The notes beneath the pieces were generated by a model. The model saw only the letters and a program-made list of their open reading frames with translations. It did no database searches and was not told the origin of the DNA. The position numbers and the translations under genes are program-made. A stretch of DNA of 48,478 nucleotides from JAFIHK01 sp041441455 (GTDB lineage Bacteria > Bacteroidota > Bacteroidia > Bacteroidales > UBA932): positions 1-48,478 of the forward strand of contig JASDTB010000089.1 in NCBI GenBank assembly GCA_041441455.1. The letters are read 5' to 3'. Positions within the stretch are counted from its first letter, which is position 1. Every line of letters starts with the position of its first letter. Below, piece by piece: positions 41,825-48,478 of the stretch.

Positions 41825-43355
41825 AATAGCGTTTCCAATAAGTAAAGTTATAACCGAGCAGGATTTAATTCCTCAGGCAGCAAAAGTGCTTGGTATTCAG
41901 CCTAAAATGGTGGGTAGAGCAGTAGTGACAAGGCGCTCATTAGATGCAAGGGGGAAAGATATTCTTTTTAGATATAAAGTAGAGGCTACAAGAAAGGATG
42001 AGTTGCCTACGGAGAGATATGTTGGATTTCAAGAGAGAAATGTTGCCTCTTCAAAAGAGGTAATCATTGTAGGAGCAGGCCCTGCTGGCGTTTTTGCAGC
42101 TTTAAAACTAATAGAGTTAGGGCTTAAACCTGTAATCCTTGAACGCGGCAAGGATGTACATGAAAGAAAGAAGGACTTGGTTGCTGTAAATAGATTTGGT
42201 CAAGTAGATCCCGATAGCAATTATTGTTTTGGAGAGGGAGGAGCAGGGACCTATTCAGATGGTAAGTTATATACTAGATCTGTAAAGAGAGGAAATGTTT
42301 ACGAGGTATTAAGTAGACTGGTTGATGCTGGTGCAGACAATAGCATTATGATCGACGCCCATCCTCACTTAGGCACCGATAGATTGTCGGGCATAATGGA
42401 AAATATCCGTAAGCGCATAATTGATTGTGGGGGAGAGTATCACTTCAATACGAGGGTTGAAGATATAATTACAGAGGGCGGAAAGGTAAAAGGTGTTGTT
42501 GTTGCAGATGGGAGAAAATTTTTGTCTGATCGAGTGATTTTAGCGACAGGGCATTCTGCTAGGGATATTTATCGTCTTTTTGCACGTAAAGAGTGGCACT
42601 TGGAGGTAAAGGGATTTGCATTGGGAGTAAGGGTTGAGCATCCACAATCTCTGATTAATCAAGTTCAATATCATGGTAAATACCAGCCATATATGCCTGC
42701 GGCAGAATACTCACTTGTTGCCCAAATTGAAAATAGAGGAGTCTTCTCTTTTTGTATGTGCCCAGGAGGAATTTTGGTGCCAGCTGCTACAGAACAAGGT
42801 CAGACCGTTCTAAATGGAATGTCAAATTCTGCGCGTAATTCAAAGTGGGCAAACTCTGGAATCGTTGTCTCTATTGAGCCAGGTGATTTTCCAGAATTTG
42901 AAAAACATGGAGTACTCTCACTTATGGAGTTTCAAGCCTCGATGGAGGAGTTGATGTTCAACTTTGCATCAGACGGACTAAAAGCACCTTCTCAAAGGGT
43001 GACTGATTTCTTGAAAAATAGATTATCAACCTCTTTGCCAGCAACTTCGTATAATCCGGGTGTAATTAAAGCTCCTTTGCACGAACTTTTGCCTTCGCAT
43101 ATAGCTTCAAGAATGAAGCAGGCATTTTATATTTTCGATAAAAAGATGAAAGGCTTTGTTTCTGAGGATGCTATGATGCTTGGTGTAGAATCAAGAACTT
43201 CCTCTCCTGTTAGAATTACCAGAGATTCTGAGACAATGGAGCACCTATCAATCAAGGGTTTAGTTCCTTGTGGTGAGGGTGCGGGATATGCTGGTGGTAT
43301 CGTTTCTTCTGCTATAGATGGCATTAATGCTGCACTAAGTGTATCTATTATTTGA
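41811..43355 (+). CDS. COG2509-type FAD-dependent oxidoreductase
   Basis: The 514-residue flavoprotein belongs to the uncharacterised group COG2509. An N-terminal domain of about 80 residues precedes the dinucleotide loop GAGPAGVFAALKL (near residue 87). The CFGEGGAGTYSDGKLYTR segment follows and an FAD-closing motif comes near the end (PCGEGAGYAGGIVSSAIDG). A CMCPGG segment is also typical. The substrate is unknown. The start overlaps tsaD by 14 bp, so translation is probably coupled. No signal peptide; cytoplasmic. Confidence 0.87.
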   Translation: MKEFEIAFPISKVITEQDLIPQAAKVLGIQPKMVGRAVVTRRSLDARGKDILFRYKVEATRKDELPTERYVGFQERNVASSKEVIIVGAGPAGVFAALKLIELGLKPVILERGKDVHERKKDLVAVNRFGQVDPDSNYCFGEGGAGTYSDGKLYTRSVKRGNVYEVLSRLVDAGADNSIMIDAHPHLGTDRLSGIMENIRKRIIDCGGEYHFNTRVEDIITEGGKVKGVVVADGRKFLSDRVILATGHSARDIYRLFARKEWHLEVKGFALGVRVEHPQSLINQVQYHGKYQPYMPAAEYSLVAQIENRGVFSFCMCPGGILVPAATEQGQTVLNGMSNSARNSKWANSGIVVSIEPGDFPEFEKHGVLSLMEFQASMEELMFNFASDGLKAPSQRVTDFLKNRLSTSLPATSYNPGVIKAPLHELLPSHIASRMKQAFYIFDKKMKGFVSEDAMMLGVESRTSSPVRITRDSETMEHLSIKGLVPCGEGAGYAGGIVSSAIDGINAALSVSII

Positions 43356-43442
43356 AAAAATAATTTGAAATTTTAAATGGTTTATTACTAACATTTTCGT
43401 TTATTTTTGAAACTAAATCTTCATTTATTTCTGTTTTAGTTA

Positions 43443-43472
43443 TTGTTTTTTTACAAATTCGTAATATTTTTG
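43443..43472 (+). promoter_or_regulatory. Promoter of the susC/susD operon
   Basis: TTG at 43443-43445, 19 bp, then TATTTTTG at 43465-43472. This is a good Bacteroidota promoter. The expected start of transcription, 5-7 bp downstream, falls on the first bases of the hairpin at 43477-43503. Confidence 0.7.
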
Positions 43473-43476
43473 TGTC

Positions 43477-43503
43477 GGGAGTGTAGATATACTCCCTTTT
43501 TTT
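43477..43503 (+). terminator. Hairpin with U-run in the susC leader
   Basis: GGGAGT (43477-43482) pairs with ACTCCC (43491-43496) around an 8-nt loop, followed by seven T (43497-43503). It has the form of an intrinsic terminator. It could end the upstream COG2509 transcript, or, because the predicted promoter lies just before it, form a hairpin at the very 5' end of the susC mRNA. Confidence 0.7.
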
Positions 43504-43558
43504 ATGACTCAAACTAAACCAAATATTATAACTCAATTACTAACTAAAACCAAACTAA

Positions 43559-46500
43559 ATGAAAAGAATCTGCCTTATTTTGACAGGTCTGTTTCTTGTG
43601 GTGTCGACTGTATTGTCAGCTCAGCCATTTCAAGTTACTGGAACTGTTTCGGAACAAGGGTCTGGCATGCCCTTGTCGTTTGTGAACGTACAGGTTAAAG
43701 GTACCACAACCGGTGCTACAACAGCCGACAACGGAAGTTATAGCATCAATGCTAATCCTACTGCTACTCTTGTTTTTAGCTTTATAGGCTATAAGACAAT
43801 TGAGGTTAAAGTCGAAAACAGAAAAGTTGTTAATGTTGTTATGGAACCAGATGCTCTCGCTCTAGACGAGGTTGTAATGGTTGCATACGGTACAGCAAAG
43901 AAATCAAGCGTTACAGGCGCTATCAACTCTGTTAATTCTGCCACAATCGAAAAGAGACCTGTTACAACAGCTCTTGCTGCCTTATCTGGTACCTCTCCTG
44001 GTGTTCAGGTAAATACATCTTTCGGTCAGCCTGGTGATGACCCATCGATAAGAATTCGTGGTATCGGATCTGTAAACTATTCTTCATCTCCATTAATCGT
44101 TTTGGACGGATCTCCATTTGTAGGATCTATGTCTAACATTAATCCATCAGACATTGAATCAATGAATATTTTGAAAGATGCTGCTTCTACAGCACTTTAT
44201 GGTTCAAGAGGATCAAATGGTGTGATTATGATTACTACAAAAAAAGGTAAAAAAGACAAACTTAATGTAGCTATCAACCTTTCTCAAGGATTTTCAACAA
44301 GAGGTTTACCTGAGTATGATAGAATTGATGCATTTCAGTACTATCCAATTATGTGGGAATCACTTAGAAACAGTTTGATTACCCCTACACGCCCAATTGA
44401 CCAAGCTAGTATATTAGCTTCAGGTAGTACTTCAAATGGTATCGTATCTTCTTTAGGTTACAACCCTTTCAAAGGAATTGCTAACGATCAAGTTGTAGAT
44501 GTAAATGGGAAATTGAATCCAAATGCAAACACCCTTCTTTGGGGAGACGATACTGACTGGTATGGACCAGTTGAACAAATTGGCTCAAGAACTGAGGCAA
44601 ATATTATCGCTAATGGAGGAAATGATATCTCTGACTACTATGTTTCTGTAGGTTATATCAAAGATAACGGCTGGTTAAAAAAGACAAACTATGAGAGACT
44701 TTCTGCTAGAGCTAATGTTAACTTCAAGCCTGTAAAATGGTTTAGTTATGGTATTAACCTTAACGCTTCAACTAACAAATCAACTCAAGCAAACTTAGAA
44801 AGCTCTACAGGATATGCGAACCCTATCTATTTTGCAAGAACAATGGGTCCTATCTATCCTGTTTACAAGCACGACAGAGTTACTGGTGACTATATTTTAG
44901 ATAACAATGGCGAGAAAGTATGGGATTTAGGTGCTTCTGTGATTCAAAACGGAGTTACTTATGGTGCAAGGGTGCAAAATAATGGTAGACATGGTATTGC
45001 TGAGCACATGCTTAACAATATTCTTTTTGATAGAAACACTATTCAGTCTAGAGTTTATGCTGAATTCCATTTCTTGAAAGACTTCACATTTAGAGTGACT
45101 AACTCTTTGGACGTTAATCAATATCTTGAATCAAGATATGAAAATACAATCGTAGGTGATGGTGCTCCACAAGGAAGATCTAGAAGAGAGAGCACACTAA
45201 GATATACATGGAACAATACTCAAATTCTATCTTATAATAAATCATTTGGTCGTCATGAGATTACTGCAATGGTAGGTCATGAAAACTATAGTAACCAATA
45301 CAAAGAGTTATATGCATTCCGTCAAGGAATTATCGTTCCTGGTAATGATGAGCTTATCAACTTTACAACTACTAATGATGTATATTCATTCTTAGATGTT
45401 CATAAAGTAGAGGGTTTTCTTTCAAGAGCAACTTACTCTTTCGATAATGGAAGATTTACAGCAGAAGGATCATATCGTCGCGACGGCTCTTCTAAGTTCT
45501 ACAAGAATGTTAGATGGGGTAACTTCTGGTCAATTGGTGCTGGTTGGAGAATTGATAGAGAAAAATTCATGAAATCAGTTTCATGGGTAGACTTCTTGAA
45601 ATTCAGAGCATCATATGGTCTTAATGGTAACGACGGCGGTATCAGCTATTATGCATGGCAAGTACTTTATAGTTATTATAACAATGGTCCAGAGCCTGGC
45701 TTTATACAAAGTACAAGACCTGGTAATCCTGATCTTACTTGGGAGACAACTATTCAAGCTGACTTAGGTTTAGAGTTCTCAATCTTGAATAATAGAGTAA
45801 GAGGTACAATTGACTGGTTTAACAAAGAGTCTAGAGACCTTATCTTCAGTCTGCCTTTAGCTCCATCTACAGGATATGTAAATCAAGATAGAAACGTGGG
45901 TAGTCTGTATAATAGAGGTTTTGAAATTGACCTAAATTTCAAACTATATGAGTCTAAATATATTACAGCTGGTCTGAATGCAAATGCAACATTGATCAAA
46001 AATAAAATCACAAGACTTCCAGAGCAAAATAGAATTGATGGTATCGTTGACGGAAACTTCAAGAGAATGGAAGGTGGTTCGGTATATGACTATTGGTTGA
46101 GACAATGGTATGGAGTTGATCCAACAAATGGAGATGCTCTATATCTATTCGATGACCGCAAAGATGCAAATGGTAACTATATCATTACTTGGGCAGATGC
46201 TGATTGCAAAATAATCAATGATGTTAGAGTAACAAACAACCAAAATAAAGCTAAATATGATTGGGCAGGAACTGCTCTTCCAGAGGTATACGGTTCTATT
46301 ACTCCTTTCTTCAATATCTATGGATTTGATGTGTCTATTCAGTTTAACTATTCGTTAGGTGGAAAATCATATGATGCAGCTTGGGCTGGCTTGATGTCAA
46401 CAGGAGGAATGGGTGTTGCTAAGGCTTCTGAAATTATGGATAGATGGACAACTCCTGGTCAAATTACTAATGTTCCAAGAATGGATAATGCAAAAACTAC

Positions 46501-46762
46501 TGCATTCAATGCAGCATCTAGCAGATGGCTTGTTAAATCGGACTATCTTGCATTAAGAAACATCTCTGTAGGATACAACTTTAAACCAACTTTCTTGAAA
46601 ATGATGAAAATCAAAGGTCTAAAAGTATTTGCTACAGCTGAGAACCTTGCACTATTCTCAGCAAGAAAAGGTTTGAACCCAATGCAGAATTTCGATGGAA
46701 CAGTAAACAACTCGCTTGGTTTCAACAGAACAGTGACATTAGGTCTGAATCTTAACTTTTAA
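43559..46762 (+). CDS. SusC/RagA-family TonB-linked outer membrane receptor
   Basis: SusC proteins form the outer-membrane pore of paired SusCD importers and take up glycans or peptides with TonB energy. The 1067-residue protein has a signal peptide (ending about residue 21, VLSAQ) and a carboxypeptidase-regulatory-like domain (about 25-105). A TonB box region follows (LDEVVMVAYG), then a plug (about 115-225, with IRIRGIGSVNYSSSPLIVLDG and GSRGSNGVIMITTKKG), and a barrel ending in Phe. The SusD partner follows after 12 bp. No glycoside hydrolase, sensor or ECF sigma gene is in view, so the substrate is unknown. Confidence 0.96.
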   Translation: MKRICLILTGLFLVVSTVLSAQPFQVTGTVSEQGSGMPLSFVNVQVKGTTTGATTADNGSYSINANPTATLVFSFIGYKTIEVKVENRKVVNVVMEPDALALDEVVMVAYGTAKKSSVTGAINSVNSATIEKRPVTTALAALSGTSPGVQVNTSFGQPGDDPSIRIRGIGSVNYSSSPLIVLDGSPFVGSMSNINPSDIESMNILKDAASTALYGSRGSNGVIMITTKKGKKDKLNVAINLSQGFSTRGLPEYDRIDAFQYYPIMWESLRNSLITPTRPIDQASILASGSTSNGIVSSLGYNPFKGIANDQVVDVNGKLNPNANTLLWGDDTDWYGPVEQIGSRTEANIIANGGNDISDYYVSVGYIKDNGWLKKTNYERLSARANVNFKPVKWFSYGINLNASTNKSTQANLESSTGYANPIYFARTMGPIYPVYKHDRVTGDYILDNNGEKVWDLGASVIQNGVTYGARVQNNGRHGIAEHMLNNILFDRNTIQSRVYAEFHFLKDFTFRVTNSLDVNQYLESRYENTIVGDGAPQGRSRRESTLRYTWNNTQILSYNKSFGRHEITAMVGHENYSNQYKELYAFRQGIIVPGNDELINFTTTNDVYSFLDVHKVEGFLSRATYSFDNGRFTAEGSYRRDGSSKFYKNVRWGNFWSIGAGWRIDREKFMKSVSWVDFLKFRASYGLNGNDGGISYYAWQVLYSYYNNGPEPGFIQSTRPGNPDLTWETTIQADLGLEFSILNNRVRGTIDWFNKESRDLIFSLPLAPSTGYVNQDRNVGSLYNRGFEIDLNFKLYESKYITAGLNANATLIKNKITRLPEQNRIDGIVDGNFKRMEGGSVYDYWLRQWYGVDPTNGDALYLFDDRKDANGNYIITWADADCKIINDVRVTNNQNKAKYDWAGTALPEVYGSITPFFNIYGFDVSIQFNYSLGGKSYDAAWAGLMSTGGMGVAKASEIMDRWTTPGQITNVPRMDNAKTTAFNAASSRWLVKSDYLALRNISVGYNFKPTFLKMMKIKGLKVFATAENLALFSARKGLNPMQNFDGTVNNSLGFNRTVTLGLNLNF

Positions 46763-46774
46763 TCTAGATTAACA

Positions 46775-48277
46775 ATGAAAAAAATAAAATCAGCTCTTAT
46801 AATATTAATTGCTAGTTTGATTATGGTCCCAGTTTCATGTACAGAGGACTATCTTGAAACACAGCCTACAGACATGCTTTCGGGTGATGTCGTTTTTAAC
46901 AGCGTTCAGGGTGCCTGGGGTGCTCTAAACGGTCTTCACAGATCTATGTACATTCAATATAATAGTTCTCAATCAAATGGTGGATTTGCTGGAATGTACC
47001 TTACTATCGACATGATGGGTCAGGATATCGTATTCAATACATCTGCAAATGGATGGTTTAGAGGAACATATCAGTGGGTTGATCATAGGAATGATAGAGC
47101 AACACAACCTCTTTGGTGGAATAACCTCTATAGACTTATCAGTAATGCAAACAAAATCATAAATAACATAGATGCTATTGATGGTGATGCAAAAGAGAAA
47201 GGTTATGTAAAGGGTCAAGCACTTACATATAGAGCATGGGCACATTTTATGCTAGTTCAGTTATATGCAGAGAGATATAAGTCAGGCACAACAAACTCTC
47301 AAGATGGTGTACCTTATATGAAAGCAAATACCTATGAAGGTCAAGCAAGAAATACAGTAGAGGAGGTTTATACAGAGATCAACAAAGATATTACAGACGC
47401 AATTACTTTGCTTGATGGATATACCAGATCGAACAAGTCTCATATCAATAAATCTGTTGCTCAGGCAATCCAGGCACAAGTAGCACTTGTACAAGGCAAT
47501 TGGACTCTTGCTGCTTCATCTGCAAATGCTGCCAGACAAGGTTACTCTTTCATGACGACAGCACAACACGCTTTAGGATATAACGATTATAACAATCCTG
47601 AAAATCTTTGGTCATCACATGTTCAAGAAGATCAAACATTATACTTCTATTCGTTCTACGCATTTATGTCGCATAACTTTAATGCTACAGCAATTCGTCA
47701 AAGTCCAAAATCAATTAACAAGGAGTTATTTGATCAAATAACTGCAACAGATGTTCGAAAAACATTCTTCTATCCAAATGCAGTTGCTGACAAAAAACCT
47801 GAGGTTCCACCTTCTGGAGTAAGATACAACTATATGAACTCTAAGTTTAAGGCTGTTTCTGTTTCTGATAGCCGTGGAGATTTTCCTTGGATTAGAGTTG
47901 CTGAGATGTATTTGATTGAAGCAGAGGCTCTTGCTAGACAAGCAAATAAACAAACAGAGGCACAGGATGTTCTATATATTCTTGCAAAAGATAGAGATCC
48001 TCAATATGTAAAATCTACTAAAACGGGTGATGCTCTTATTGAAGAGATTCTAGTGCAAAGAAGAATTGAACTATGGGCCGAAGGAAGAAGCTGGACAGAC
48101 TTAAAGAGATTGAACAGAGCACTTGTTAGACCTCAAAGCAACAACGCTGGTGGTGGACTACATGTTGCATCAATTTGCCTTGTAACAGACGTACCTGCAG
48201 GCGACGTTAGATGGCAATGGTTTATTCCAAAAGATGAGCTTGATGCAAATCCTAAAATCAAGCAAAATCCAGCATAA
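46775..48277 (+). CDS. SusD/RagB-family nutrient-binding lipoprotein
   Basis: SusD is the surface lipoprotein lid that captures substrate above SusC. The 500-residue product has a lipoprotein signal (lipobox VPVSC, Cys near residue 22). The usual N-terminal TEDYLETQPTD, tetratricopeptide-like helices (KGQALTYRAWAHFMLVQLYAE), WIRVAEMYLIEAEALAR and the IPKDELDANPKIKQNP ending follow. The ending matches complete family members, so the gene is intact. Substrate cannot be deduced. Confidence 0.95.
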   Translation: MKKIKSALIILIASLIMVPVSCTEDYLETQPTDMLSGDVVFNSVQGAWGALNGLHRSMYIQYNSSQSNGGFAGMYLTIDMMGQDIVFNTSANGWFRGTYQWVDHRNDRATQPLWWNNLYRLISNANKIINNIDAIDGDAKEKGYVKGQALTYRAWAHFMLVQLYAERYKSGTTNSQDGVPYMKANTYEGQARNTVEEVYTEINKDITDAITLLDGYTRSNKSHINKSVAQAIQAQVALVQGNWTLAASSANAARQGYSFMTTAQHALGYNDYNNPENLWSSHVQEDQTLYFYSFYAFMSHNFNATAIRQSPKSINKELFDQITATDVRKTFFYPNAVADKKPEVPPSGVRYNYMNSKFKAVSVSDSRGDFPWIRVAEMYLIEAEALARQANKQTEAQDVLYILAKDRDPQYVKSTKTGDALIEEILVQRRIELWAEGRSWTDLKRLNRALVRPQSNNAGGGLHVASICLVTDVPAGDVRWQWFIPKDELDANPKIKQNPA

Positions 48278-48302
48278 GCTTAATTTATAATGATTTATAT
48301 AA

Positions 48303-48335
48303 GGGTGACTAAAAGCAATTTTAGTTACCCTTTTT
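48303..48335 (+). terminator. Terminator of the susC/susD operon
   Basis: A 12-bp stem, GGGTGACTAAAA (48303-48314) with TTTTAGTTACCC (48319-48330), one G-T pair, closed by a GCAA tetraloop and followed by five T. It lies 25 bases past the susD-like stop. Confidence 0.9.
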
Positions 48336-48423
48336 ATAGTTATCTTCTTGTAGAGCAATTTGAATTAAATAAATATTACCTTATGCATTGTAATAATGTA
48401 AAAGTAAAAATGCTATAAATAAT

Positions 48424-48468
48424 AAAAAGAGGGTGACTAAAAAGAGATTTTTAGTTACCTTCTTTTTT
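48424..48468. terminator. Second, bidirectional terminator-like hairpin
   Basis: A 15-bp stem (48429-48443 with 48448-48462, two G-T pairs) closed by a GAGA tetraloop. A-rich sequence precedes it and T-rich sequence follows, so it can terminate in both directions. Its core GGGTGACTAAAA is the same as in the hairpin 120 bp upstream. It may serve a gene beyond the right edge. Confidence 0.8.
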
Positions 48469-48478
48469 ATTTTTAAGC

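Noticed and set aside
43504..43698. Small frame across the susC start
   Set aside because: It overlaps the SusC signal peptide in another frame; the SusC reading is certain.

Overview
This is AT-rich DNA from a member of the Bacteroidota, most likely the order Bacteroidales. Four things point there. A SusC/SusD pair closes the window. Many genes have Bacteroidota-type promoters (TTTG, about 19 bp, then TAnnTTTG). The gene order nusB-yajC-ybbR-coaE is typical of the group. Lineage-typical proteins are present: a PUR-like DUF3276 protein, DUF5606, a DUF6340 lipoprotein, and a TPP-riboswitch-controlled TonB receptor with PnuT. No rRNA, tRNA, CRISPR array, transposase, integrase or phage gene was found.

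Layout. 1-1580 is the only accessory-looking stretch: an array of 13-bp tandem repeats, short direct and inverted repeats, one small membrane-protein gene, and a possible gene remnant. 1581-10273 is housekeeping: the DUF3276 protein on the minus strand, then nusB, yajC, ybbR-like, coaE, a J-domain protein, DUF5606, rimO, fabG, an M55 peptidase, a lipoprotein and a small ribbon-helix-helix-like protein. 10281-13565 holds the RNase P RNA (minus strand), a TPP riboswitch, and the thiamine-uptake pair it controls (outer-membrane receptor plus PnuT). 13579-19783 holds a sugar kinase and murQ, recR, a sodium:solute symporter, mntP, mqnA and corA; kinase, etherase and symporter together suggest N-acetylmuramic acid salvage. 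19780-27607 holds a POT-like transporter, rpsA, rnz, a C-terminal processing protease, mltG and a LysM glucosaminidase. 27680-36294 holds cdd, a glycosyltransferase, the SRP RNA, mnmA, a minus-strand trio (metallo-hydrolase, TIGR01777 epimerase, long KamA-like radical SAM protein), a tetrapyrrole-methylase-type methyltransferase, folB and a broken mtaB. 36286-43355 holds a giant TamB protein, tsaD and a COG2509 flavoprotein. 43465-48478 holds the SusC/SusD nutrient-uptake pair with its own promoter, followed by two terminator-like hairpins.

The most useful oddities are the following. mtaB has an in-frame TGA in an otherwise complete gene. The TamB gene has no ATG, GTG or TTG in front of its membrane anchor. 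All four convergent gene pairs overlap or nearly touch. A hairpin with a U-run sits at the predicted transcript start of susC. A terminator-like element at the right end has a lone matching half at the left end. I see no complete, clearly new biological system; these are local leads.
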